Part shown: positions 15,701 through 20,851 of the stretch, piece after piece
Layout of the letters: the number at the start of each line of letters is the position of its first letter
Position numbering within the stretch: position 1 is the stretch's first letter
From: a virus
Direction: 5' to 3' (one strand)
IMG/VR virus record: IMGVR_UViG_3300042988_001027
Coordinates: 1-21,338 of that record
Length of the DNA: 21,338 nucleotides
Made by a program: the position numbers and the translations under genes
The notes under the pieces: generated by a model
What the model saw: only the letters and a program-made list of their open reading frames with translations
What the model was told of the DNA's origin: nothing
Databases searched by the model: none

Positions 15701-15729
15701 TTTATACATCAGTGTGGCGAAAAAGGCAA
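15701..15729 (-). promoter_or_regulatory. Leftward sigma70-like promoter
   Basis: On the minus strand TTGCCT (15729-15724) is followed after exactly 17 bases by TATAAA (15706-15701), then TTTGCA and ATG at 15694. It is placed to drive the leftward late block. The expected start point falls on or next to the ATG, so the first gene would have almost no leader. Confidence 0.65.
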
Positions 15730-16340
15730 CAAGAAAAAAGAAATATTTTTTAATCGCAAAATGGTGAGGATGGGATCCTATACGCCGCGCGTCGGAAAAC
15801 CCCGGGGGCCGGGGGTGGGGCCTACCTCCTTCCGAGCATCCAGGCGCGCAGGCAGGGCGCCCCGGGGCCTTGCATTATCGTCATATTTATATTTAATTGT
15901 GTGTTGCGCTTAGCGACATACAATATATGGGCATATTAGTTTACCGAAGTTGCGTTATAGGACGTATACGCCGTATTTCGCTTTAAATGCCCCAGGTGTG
16001 TCGAAAAGGTTTACGGCCACTGGACCATTCCCGGACCGGCGATAGGGCCGGAAATCGCGCCCAGTGTGTCGTTTTTCTGCCGGTTTTGTCCCACGTGTCC
16101 TACGGGCCCATGTTTTTTCGTGTTTTCAACACTTCCCAATAAATTCATTATCCTGGTGTACATGTAACATTTTCTCTCTTCACGTATATGCGCGTACATA
16201 GGACACATAGGCCATATAGGCCATATAGGTTTTCTATTGAGGTCTTTTTTCGACACGTCAAAAACACTACATGGGACAGCTAACCCGGGGCATCATTAAA
16301 GCTTTACGGAGCTAGGCCGATATTATTTGTGTCGAAATAG
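15730..16340. promoter_or_regulatory. Gene-free divergent control region, candidate origin
   Basis: No gene is supported in this 0.6-kb stretch between divergent transcription units. It contains GC-rich palindromes (CCCCGG-GGG-CCGGGG at 15800-15814; GCCCCGGGGC at 15859-15868), an AT-rich segment (about 15875-15960) with the palindrome CGTATACG (15963-15970), inverted clusters of 9-bp repeats (16088-16114 and 16198-16233), and copies of TGTCGAAA in either orientation (15999-16006, 16248-16255). An 81-codon minus-strand frame (16011-16256) spans the repeats but has no ribosome-binding site and starts with GTG. The mix of AT-rich DNA, iteron-like repeats and operator-like sites fits a replication origin and/or regulatory hub; this is inference. 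Confidence 0.5.
16088..16233. repeat. Two inverted clusters of 9-bp repeats
   Basis: On the plus strand 16198-16233 reads ATAGGACAC, ATAGGCCAT, ATAGGCCAT, ATAGGTTTT. On the minus strand 16114-16088 reads CATGGGCCC, GTAGGACAC, GTGGGACAA. The core GGACAC/GGCCAT recurs every nine bases, in opposite orientation in the two clusters. The segments 16090-16104 and 16197-16211 pair over 15 positions, with three G-U pairs when read as minus-strand RNA. They resemble plasmid or phage iterons, but the pairing also fits an RNA hairpin. Confidence 0.6.
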
Positions 16341-16376
16341 TTGACATAGTAAATTAATTCGTGTAGTATTTCGACA
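16330..16376 (+). promoter_or_regulatory. Rightward promoter within a 10-bp inverted repeat (operator)
   Basis: TTGACA (16341-16346), 17 bases and TAGTAT (16364-16369) make a near-consensus sigma70 promoter 38 bases before the first right-arm gene. It is embedded in a perfect inverted repeat, TGTCGAAATA (16330-16339) and TATTTCGACA (16367-16376), one arm abutting the -35 and the other covering the -10. A repressor dimer binding here would block transcription. A related site TTTCGACACGTCAAA (16248-16262) matches TTTCGACAAGTCAAA (16369-16383) at 14 of 15 positions. Confidence 0.75.
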
Positions 16377-16406
16377 AGTCAAAGCGCTGATGCGCGAGGG
16401 GGAAAT

Positions 16407-16745
16407 ATGAAAAATCCGAAACCATGGTCAAGCGGTACCAAGTTAAACGGACGCGGTGGAATATTCGACAAGAACGGCGCGCCGATAAAATGCACGGACG
16501 AAGAAACGCGCCAGGAGATTGTGCGCGCGGTTAACGGAGTGGACAATGCGCGCCTGGAAGAGTTGGAGAACTTCATCCAGGACGCGCGCGCGTTCATCGA
16601 ATGGGCATGTGAAAACGGCCGGATGGATATTATCGGGTCTACTCTGTCGCATGATATCGCGCGCCTCGCGCGCCGTTACGCTTGCTTTTCTCCGCGTGTT
16701 TCCGGGTATGCGAAAAGGGGGACGAATGGGGGATGCGCCCGGTAA
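16407..16745 (+). CDS. First right-arm protein, unknown function
   Basis: The 112-residue product follows the rightward promoter, with GAGGGGG four bases before the ATG. The N-terminal part (MKNPKPWSSGTKLNGRGGIF) is basic and flexible. Residues about 34-90 are helical: ETRQEIVRAVNGVDNARLEE, then ARAFIEWACENGRMDIIGST. The pattern of a RAVNxxxxxLEEL segment followed by FIxWAC is familiar from small phage accessory proteins of unknown function. The C-terminus is Arg/Gly-rich. The reading frame has a strong GCGCGC bias. I cannot assign a role; an early accessory or host-takeover protein is only a guess from position. Confidence 0.7.
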   Translation: MKNPKPWSSGTKLNGRGGIFDKNGAPIKCTDEETRQEIVRAVNGVDNARLEELENFIQDARAFIEWACENGRMDIIGSTLSHDIARLARRYACFSPRVSGYAKRGTNGGCAR

Positions 16746-16759
16746 AGAAATAGGCCGAA

Positions 16760-16800
16760 ACCGGGGGCGCTCGCTCCCGGTCCGCGTGTAATTGCACGCG
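16760..16800 (+). promoter_or_regulatory. Tandem intergenic hairpins
   Basis: ACCGGGGGC (16760-16768), loop GCTC, GCTCCCGGT (16773-16781) forms a 9-bp stem with one G-U pair. CGCGTG (16783-16788), loop TAATTG, CACGCG (16795-16800) is a perfect 6-bp stem right after it. No U-tract follows. The pair sits in the gap between two small genes and may be an attenuator, processing site or distant relative of the repeated element at 18062 and 20353. Confidence 0.6.
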
Positions 16801-16841
16801 CTGACGAGGCCAGGAAAGCCGGAAAGAAATAGGGGGATAAA

Positions 16842-17027
16842 ATGAGAACGTACGAATTCGAGATTATTACCGGGGAGAAAAAAATCGTTACAGTCGAAGC
16901 TTGCAATATCCGCGAGGCGCGCGAGCTTGTTACCGATTGCGACAACTGGACGAGCGAGGACGACATCGAAACTGATACCATCGTCCTGGACAAAGGTAAA
17001 GAACTTGTTGGGCACGAAGAGGAATGA
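16842..17027 (+). CDS. Small acidic protein, unknown function
   Basis: This 61-residue protein (MRTYEFEIITGEKKIVTVEA...) has an alternating beta-type N-terminus and a very acidic C-terminus (ELVGHEEE). It contains the segment VEACNIREARELVTD, which recalls short phage proteins with an ExxxNxxEAxxxV stretch, a common but uncharacterised pattern. AGGGGG lies five bases before the ATG. No signal peptide, Cys pair or membrane segment is present. Function unknown. Confidence 0.65.
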   Translation: MRTYEFEIITGEKKIVTVEACNIREARELVTDCDNWTSEDDIETDTIVLDKGKELVGHEEE

Positions 17028-17066
17028 GGCCGGACGTCAACAGATCATAAAACAAGGGGGTATAAA

Positions 17067-17489
17067 ATGGGATACATCGTCGAAAGGGAGTATGTAACGG
17101 AAACGCGCATCGAACGGAAAGAAATGAAGCGCCTGGAAGATTGGCGCCAGGTTTCTTTTCAATCGTCCACCGGGAAGACGGAAGAATTTAAAGCTTTCGC
17201 GCGTATGTTCCGGGCGCGCATCAAGAAAGAGGCCGGGCGCTTTGGTCTGTCCCTGGCCGATTTTAATACCGGGCATTTCTACGCGTCCGGGTTTTTAAAG
17301 AATGAGCGGACCGGGAACTATGTTTATTTTTCAACCGACGACGTGCGCGGTTCTTCCCGGTGGTATACCGATATCCTTGTAAGGTCCGCGAAGAACGAGA
17401 AAGATTACACCGGGGGCATAAATCAAAGCGCGAGCATTCCGAAATTCGGAGAAGCGTGCGCCAGGATTGCGGAAGGGGGCCGGGCATGA
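17067..17489 (+). CDS. Conserved-type phage protein paired with gp88-like gene
   Basis: The 140-residue product contains EFKAFARMFRARIKKEAGRF, then GHFYASGFLKNERTGNYVYF, STDDVRGSSRWYTDILVR and NEKDYTGGINQSASI. The segment YVYFSxxDVRxxxxxWYxxILxRxAKxxKDYTGGxN is one I associate with uncharacterised proteins in phage accessory regions; no enzymatic motif is obvious. AAGGGGG precedes the ATG, spaced by TATAAA. Its stop overlaps the start of the next gene (ATGA), so it is likely made together with the gp88-like protein. A role in phage-host interaction or nucleic-acid binding is possible but unsupported. Confidence 0.75.
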   Translation: MGYIVEREYVTETRIERKEMKRLEDWRQVSFQSSTGKTEEFKAFARMFRARIKKEAGRFGLSLADFNTGHFYASGFLKNERTGNYVYFSTDDVRGSSRWYTDILVRSAKNEKDYTGGINQSASIPKFGEACARIAEGGRA

Positions 17490-18058
17490 AGATATCCAAA
17501 GGAAATTCGAAGCTCGGCGCCATTCCGAATATTTCAATGTCGCCGATTAAATCATGCGGGAACTGTTCCGCGTGCGCGAAGGATTGTTACGCGCTAAAGT
17601 CCTATCGTCAGTACCCGGCCACGCGGAAGGCATGGGACCATAATTTCCGCGAGGCCGTTAACAACCGGGACGCGCATTTCCTCGCGCTTAAAGAGGACCT
17701 ACAGAAAAGGCGCCCCAAACATTTTAGGTGGCACGTGTCCGGGGACATCCTGGACCAAGACTACCTCCAAAGAATGAAGCTCCTCGCGTACTTGTGCCCG
17801 GAGACTAAATTCCTCGCGTTCACTAAAATGCACGGCATGGATTATAGCGGACGGCCGTCGAATTTAATAATCCGCTTCAGCATGTGGCCGGGCATGGACG
17901 GCATTCTACGCGCGAAGGTGGCCGGGGCGCCGTGCGCGTGGCTCCAGGACGGAACAGAGGACCGCATCCCCAAAAACGCGGTTAAATGCCCGGGTAGTTG
18001 CGAGAATTGCAAGGCCTGCTTTAACAGCACGAAGGACGTTTACTTTTTTAAACATTAA
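17486..18058 (+). CDS. Gene-product-88 (gp88) family protein with two four-Cys clusters
   Basis: The 190-residue protein starts at ATG 17486, overlapping the previous stop, with AAGGGGG upstream. A longer in-frame opening at 17360 reads through the upstream gene and is not supported. Residues 24-34 are CGNCSACAKDC, followed by YALKSYR. HVSGD is at 83-87, FLAFTK lies about 35 residues later, and residues 168-178 are CPGSCENCKAC. This is the layout of the gene-product-88 family of mycobacteriophages and many other phages (KTCP...C...CYA, HxSGD, C-terminal Cys cluster). Function is unknown; the clusters suggest an Fe-S or zinc site, and the HxSGD region a catalytic or binding role. Confidence 0.85.
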   Translation: MKISKGNSKLGAIPNISMSPIKSCGNCSACAKDCYALKSYRQYPATRKAWDHNFREAVNNRDAHFLALKEDLQKRRPKHFRWHVSGDILDQDYLQRMKLLAYLCPETKFLAFTKMHGMDYSGRPSNLIIRFSMWPGMDGILRAKVAGAPCAWLQDGTEDRIPKNAVKCPGSCENCKACFNSTKDVYFFKH

Positions 18059-18061
18059 TAG

Positions 18062-18119
18062 GCCCGGGGCCATTAGGCCGGGCGCGTCCGGGGCAGAGCA
18101 TCGCCCCGGGGTTGGCAAA
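18062..18119 (+). repeat. Repeated two-hairpin intergenic element, copy 1
   Basis: Stem I pairs GCCCGG (18062-18067) with CCGGGC (18078-18083), loop GGCCATTAGG. Stem II pairs CCGGGGC (18088-18094) with GCCCCGG (18103-18109), loop AGAGCATC. Then GGTTGGCAAA follows. Copy 2 (20353-20436) shares TTAGGCCGGG, GCGTCC, AGCAT and GGCAA. One pair in each stem is changed on both sides between copies. Confidence 0.65.
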
Positions 18120-18131
18120 TCGCTCTTTAAA

Positions 18132-18256
18132 CGCTCCAGGACGAGCCGAAAGGCGCGGACGGCTCCAAGTATGGCTTGGCGCGCTACGAAGCCAGGGCGC
18201 GAAGCCTGGCGCAAGCCGGACGGCTCGAAATACGGCGCGCCGGGCGCCCTGGAGCG
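18132..18256 (+). ncRNA. Candidate multi-helix structured RNA
   Basis: In the gap between gp88-like and the next gene (302 bases without a supported gene), CGCTCCAGG (18132-18140) pairs perfectly with CCTGGAGCG (18248-18256). Nested inside, CGAGCCG (18142-18148) pairs with CGGCTCG (18221-18227). Inside that are two local hairpins: CCAAG/CTTGG (18165-18179) and GCCAGG/CCTGGC (18191-18210). The result is a branched fold. A 56-codon frame from ATG 18171 to 18341 overlaps and has no convincing ribosome-binding site, so RNA is the better reading, at modest confidence. Direction of the RNA is assumed from the flanking genes. Confidence 0.4.
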
Positions 18257-18360
18257 GTACCGGCAAGCAAGACCCGGAGCGCCGTCGATCGCCGGGGATC
18301 TCCCGGGAGTCGGACGGCGCCGGATAACGGACGGATTTTAACGATTGAAAGGGGGAAGAC

Positions 18361-18546
18361 ATGAAAAAGCAGGGCCTGCCCTGGTTCGATTTCGTAGAAG
18401 AGCCGGAGCAGAAGCGCGGAATGCGATATATAACGGACCGCCGGCACCGCATCGGACAGTTCCAGGCGATTGTCCCGGCCGATACCGCGCTCCGTTTTTT
18501 GAAGTTAAGAACAGAGTACCGAAAAATAAAAGGGGGTTTGAAATGA
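18361..18546 (+). CDS. Small basic protein, unknown function
   Basis: The 61-residue product (MKKQGLPWFDFVEEPEQKRG...) is basic, with RYITDRRHRIGQFQ and a C-terminal helix (ALRFLKLRTEYRKI). AAAGGGGG precedes the ATG by five bases. The stop overlaps the next start (ATGA). There is no recognisable domain. It is the first gene after the structured intergenic stretch and could be regulated by it. Confidence 0.65.
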   Translation: MKKQGLPWFDFVEEPEQKRGMRYITDRRHRIGQFQAIVPADTALRFLKLRTEYRKIKGGLK

Positions 18547-18815
18547 AGCTGACAACAGAAAACAACAGATATCGGATGTTTTCCGTAAGTTACTCGGGAC
18601 CAACGGAGAGCGGTCGCGGTTCCCGGGTGATCATCCGCGACATGCGCCACGGAAAAACGAAGGTTATACCCTACCGCTACGACATGAACCGCATCGGGGA
18701 CATGGCGGAAGAGTATCTCGAAAAATGCCTTGGCATTTCATGCGATGGCCTCGCTATGACGAAGTCAGGGCCGGATTTCATTCTCTCGAAAGATTTCAGT
18801 ACACCATTAAAATAA
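18543..18815 (+). CDS. Small hypothetical phage protein
   Basis: The 90-residue product starts at ATG 18543 with AAAAGGGGG seven bases upstream. The frame is open further upstream (to 18345), but that region covers the preceding gene and lacks a ribosome-binding site. It contains RMFSVSYSGPTESGRGSRVI, GKTKVIPYRYDMN and AEEYLEKCLGISCDGLAM, suggesting a small alpha-beta fold with two Cys in the second half. Function unknown. Confidence 0.68.
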   Translation: MKLTTENNRYRMFSVSYSGPTESGRGSRVIIRDMRHGKTKVIPYRYDMNRIGDMAEEYLEKCLGISCDGLAMTKSGPDFILSKDFSTPLK

Positions 18816-18828
18816 AAGGGGGTGCCTT

Positions 18829-19128
18829 ATGGACTGGAAAGCGGAATTTAACGGACGGCAAAAAGGCGCGATTGGAATTTTTCACCCGGTCGTGTGCATG
18901 GTAACGGCGGATAGCAGAGACAAGGCCATTATCCGGCTCTATGATAATTGGGAATGTATCACGGATCTAAAGCTAGAGCCGGCAATTTATGAACTCGAAA
19001 CGGCGATGGTCTCTCTTATGGACGCGATAAAATGGGACGGCGCCGGGACCACTGGGACAATAAAAGGGGATGACGTTCCGGAGGTCCTCGAAGAATTATG
19101 GCGGACACATAAAAAGAAAGGGGTTTAA
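18829..19128 (+). CDS. Small acidic protein, unknown function
   Basis: The 99-residue product has an N-terminal beta-type half (MDWKAEFNGRQKGAIGIFHP, VCMVTADSRDKAIIRLYDNW) and a more helical C-terminal half (PEVLEELWRTHKKKG). The VTADSxxxAIxxLYDxWE stretch recalls uncharacterised early-region phage proteins that feed on a common alpha-beta pattern. AAAAGGGGGTG is six bases before the ATG. The stop lies one base before the next start. Function not known. Confidence 0.65.
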   Translation: MDWKAEFNGRQKGAIGIFHPVVCMVTADSRDKAIIRLYDNWECITDLKLEPAIYELETAMVSLMDAIKWDGAGTTGTIKGDDVPEVLEELWRTHKKKGV

Positions 19129-19129
19129 A

Positions 19130-19306
19130 ATGACCCACTTCACACCACGAACGAAGCAGGCCCTGGTAGATTGGCTTTCGATGTATTGGCCGGAAGACCG
19201 GGCAAAATTTCAACAAAAAACAAAGGCGGTGCTTTATGGGATACATTTTAGGGTTTTGGCTGATATTCGTCGCGGTAAGTACCCCGGCGCGCGCGTCAGT
19301 GCCTGA
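19130..19306 (+). CDS. Small phage protein overlapping the endolysin gene
   Basis: This 58-residue protein starts at ATG 19130 with AAAGGGG spaced by TTTAAA. It begins MTHFTPRTKQALVDWLSMYW, then PEDRAKFQQKTKAVLYGIHF. The pattern TxxTKxALxxWLxxxYPEDxxKFxxxxKxxLYxIxF is one I recognise from short phage ORFs of unknown function. Its last 71 bases are also used, in another frame, by the endolysin gene. A longer opening at 19070 runs through the previous gene and lacks a ribosome-binding site. Confidence 0.65.
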   Translation: MTHFTPRTKQALVDWLSMYWPEDRAKFQQKTKAVLYGIHFRVLADIRRGKYPGARVSA

Positions 19307-19622
19307 AGCGGACGCGGTCCGGGCGATTGTCGGCGAATGCGCGAACTGTGGAGAGCGCGGAATGCAGGCGGTCGCGGAAGTGATTCGGCGCCGGGATAGT
19401 CTCCGGGGGATCTACGGCTTCAAGGCTTCACACGTCGACCATGAGCCGGATTGGGTATGGAGGCAGGCAGAGAAAGCATGGCGGACGTCCGCGGATAGCA
19501 ACATAACGAACGGCGCCGATCATTTCGAGTCGATCGATTTCAAAACACCGGCATGGGCGAAAGGCCTGGCGCCGGTGTCAACTGTAGGTAAACACCGGTT
19601 CTACCGGTTGAAGGGGGTGTGA
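19236..19622 (+). CDS. Exported SleB-type cell-wall hydrolase (probable endolysin)
   Basis: The 128-residue product has a signal peptide (MGYILGFWLIFVAVSTPARA, cleavage before S21). Then comes a hydrolase domain: AIVGECANCGERGMQAVAEV (probable catalytic Glu34 in GE), IYGFKA, ITNGADHFES, PAWAKGLAP and VGKHRFYRL. These are the signatures of the SleB/Hydrolase_2 family of peptidoglycan-cleaving enzymes, used by phages as endolysins. The Sec signal means it can cross the inner membrane without a holin. It starts within the preceding gene, but has AAAGGCGGTGC before its ATG, close to the signal of other right-arm genes. The extra Cys pair (C35, C38) next to the active site is unusual. Confidence 0.85.
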   Translation: MGYILGFWLIFVAVSTPARASVPEADAVRAIVGECANCGERGMQAVAEVIRRRDSLRGIYGFKASHVDHEPDWVWRQAEKAWRTSADSNITNGADHFESIDFKTPAWAKGLAPVSTVGKHRFYRLKGV

Positions 19623-19623
19623 A

Positions 19624-19809
19624 ATGAACGTAACATGTGATGTATGTCTGAGCGGATGCGATTACGGAGACAAGAAAACATTAAAATCCTACACGCGAAA
19701 GATGAACGGCCGGAAGATCGTAATGTGCGCCGAATGCGAAGATGATTTCTTTCGTAAGGCGCACAAGGACCAGGACGTCCGGCTAAAGATCGCGCCGGAG
19801 GGGGTGTGA
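19624..19809 (+). CDS. Small double-CxxC protein (zinc-ribbon type)
   Basis: The 61-residue product has CDVC (residues 5-8), Cys12, and CAEC (35-38), separated by a basic stretch (KKTLKSYTRKMNGRKIVM). This is a compact zinc-ribbon layout, likely binding nucleic acid or protein. AAGGGGGTG precedes the ATG. It lies one base after the endolysin stop and one base before the next gene. Function unknown. Confidence 0.7.
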   Translation: MNVTCDVCLSGCDYGDKKTLKSYTRKMNGRKIVMCAECEDDFFRKAHKDQDVRLKIAPEGV

Positions 19810-19810
19810 T

Positions 19811-20101
19811 ATGTTTTTCGTTGATGATCTTGACGGAAAATGGACGCTGTCAGTAACCCATGAGGATGGATCGACGGAGAGCTGTATAACTGTCGTGGGT
19901 GATGACGATTGGATTTATCCGGATGATTTTAAAAAGCAGATCGGCCAGGAGCTTCCATTCGTTGTCAATGTGTTTAATGGGTCCGAGAAAGTCCCGGAGA
20001 TCAATGTCTACGCTTTGCCGGACAATTGGAAGCAGATCACCGGTCCCGGGAAAAAGTCAGTTCACGATGTGATGTATGAAATCGAAAACAAGGGGGTGTA
20101 A
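19811..20101 (+). CDS. Small acidic phage protein, unknown function
   Basis: This 96-residue protein is acidic and beta-rich at first (MFFVDDLDGKWTLSVTHEDG, STESCITVVGDDDWIYPDDF). It continues with ELPFVVNVFNGSEKVPEINV and a helical end. The ribosome-binding site is GAGGGGGTG, six bases before the ATG. It ends with the next gene's AAGGGGGTG signal inside its last codons. No known domain is recognised. Confidence 0.65.
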   Translation: MFFVDDLDGKWTLSVTHEDGSTESCITVVGDDDWIYPDDFKKQIGQELPFVVNVFNGSEKVPEINVYALPDNWKQITGPGKKSVHDVMYEIENKGV

Positions 20102-20102
20102 T

Positions 20103-20342
20103 GTGGAAACGATGATAATTGTTGTGCCGGCATCAAACAAAAAAATTGATAGGTCATTTCTCGAAATGAGGACCGGAGACCTTGAGACAACCTATCAAAC
20201 GCGCCAGGAATTAATCAAGGCGCTGAGAGGAAAAGGAAAATATACACTGTACAATCTCTCCGCGTTTCAAGATGCATGGAATAACGAGGAGCTGACCGCC
20301 GAGGATCACTGGCTCGGGTTCGTGACAGTATCAAAAGACTAA
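20103..20342 (+). CDS. Small hypothetical protein with GTG start
   Basis: The 79-residue product starts at GTG 20103, spaced like its neighbours from AAGGGGGTG. A 20076 ATG in the same frame lies upstream of that signal, inside the previous gene, and is not supported; ATG 20112 is an alternative. It reads METMIIVVPASNKKIDRSFL..., with TTYQTRQELIKALRGKGKYT, YNLSAFQDAWNNEEL and WLGFVTVSKD. The ETTxxTRxELIxALRxxxxxxxYxLxxFxxxxNDEEL pattern is a small phage protein type I have met without function. Confidence 0.65.
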   Translation: METMIIVVPASNKKIDRSFLEMRTGDLETTYQTRQELIKALRGKGKYTLYNLSAFQDAWNNEELTAEDHWLGFVTVSKD

Positions 20343-20352
20343 CCCCCAAGCG

Positions 20353-20436
20353 TCCCGGCGCATAGTGCCTTAGGCCGGGAGCGTCCAGGCGCCAGCATGG
20401 GCCTGGGGTGGCAATTAACCGCCGGAGTTATCCGGC
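20353..20436 (+). repeat. Repeated two-hairpin intergenic element, copy 2, with third hairpin
   Basis: Stem I pairs TCCCGG (20353-20358) with CCGGGA (20375-20380). Stem II pairs CCAGGC (20385-20390) with GCCTGG (20401-20406), loop GCCAGCATGG. A third hairpin, GCCGGA-GTTA-TCCGGC (20421-20436), lies just before the ribosome-binding site of the next gene. Shared blocks with copy 1: TTAGGCCGGG, GCGTCC, AGCAT, GGGGT and GGCAA. Confidence 0.65.
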
Positions 20437-20451
20437 AAAAGGGGGGAACAT

Positions 20452-20715
20452 ATGGACAAGATCAATTCAAAAGAAGAACAATATAAAAGGCTCCTGGAGC
20501 TGATTTCGGAGAAAAGATCGGACATTGCGGACGTCTTGGAGGCGATCGAGGCCGGGCGCCCATGGGATGACGACTGGATCGAGCACCGGTTCATTACGGC
20601 CACGCTCCAGGACAAAACAGAAGTGCAGTATGATACTCTGACGACGGAGATCAGCTATCTCCCGGCTAATGAAGAGGAATGGAAAAAGGCGGAGGCACAC
20701 AAATATGAGGACTAA
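20452..20715 (+). CDS. Small helical protein, unknown function
   Basis: The 87-residue product starts with MDKINSKEEQYKRLLELISE and continues KRSDIADVLEAIEAGRPWDD, DWIEHRFITATLQDK and a charged C-terminus. The first half is a helical coiled segment. AAAAGGGGGG is five bases before the ATG, directly downstream of the third hairpin of copy 2, so this start could be sensitive to RNA structure. Function unknown. Confidence 0.66.
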   Translation: MDKINSKEEQYKRLLELISEKRSDIADVLEAIEAGRPWDDDWIEHRFITATLQDKTEVQYDTLTTEISYLPANEEEWKKAEAHKYED

Positions 20716-20851
20716 ACGTTTAGCGGTAGTTCTGCACTCGGAGCGTCCGCACTGGATCGACGTAGAATGGCTCGACGATGAAGCCAAGCGTCAGCTTGAT
20801 ATTTCTGATCGGTCCCGGTCAATCGAAGAACAACAACGGAGGAAGCCATGA
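20705..20851 (+). CDS. Very small protein, unknown function
   Basis: This 48-residue protein starts at ATG 20705 with GGAGG nine bases upstream, inside the previous gene. It reads MRTKRLAVVLHSERPHWIDV, then EWLDDEAKRQLDISD and a basic Arg/Gln-rich end. An earlier ATG (20669) in the same frame lies upstream of that signal. The stop overlaps the next start (ATGA). Short proteins ending in a basic tail are common in this part of phage genomes; no function is assignable. Confidence 0.55.
   Translation: MRTKRLAVVLHSERPHWIDVEWLDDEAKRQLDISDRSRSIEEQQRRKP

Noticed and set aside
15800-15820. G-rich run resembling a G-quadruplex
   Set aside because: Only three uninterrupted G runs are present on the plus strand, and the bases form a better CCCCGG/CCGGGG hairpin.
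16011-16256. An 81-codon minus-strand frame in the control region
   Set aside because: It starts with GTG without a ribosome-binding site, and its repeated Pro/Trp/Met segments are the translation of the 9-bp repeats. I treat it as noncoding, though a real protein cannot be fully excluded.
17360-17485. N-terminal extension of the gp88-like gene
   Set aside because: It overlaps the well-supported upstream gene in another frame; the ATGA overlap with AAGGGGG at 17486 gives a family-like N-terminus.
18089-18120. tRNA-like look of AGAGCATC followed by GGTTGGCAAATC
   Set aside because: No D-stem, anticodon stem or paired T-stem and acceptor can be drawn around it; the bases are better explained by the two-hairpin repeat.
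18171-18341. A 56-codon frame (ATG 18171) and the duplicated DGSKYG-type translation in this gap
   Set aside because: The two DGSKYG translations fall in different frames, the ATG lacks a good ribosome-binding site, and the repeated bases also take part in RNA helices. Kept only as an alternative to the RNA candidate.
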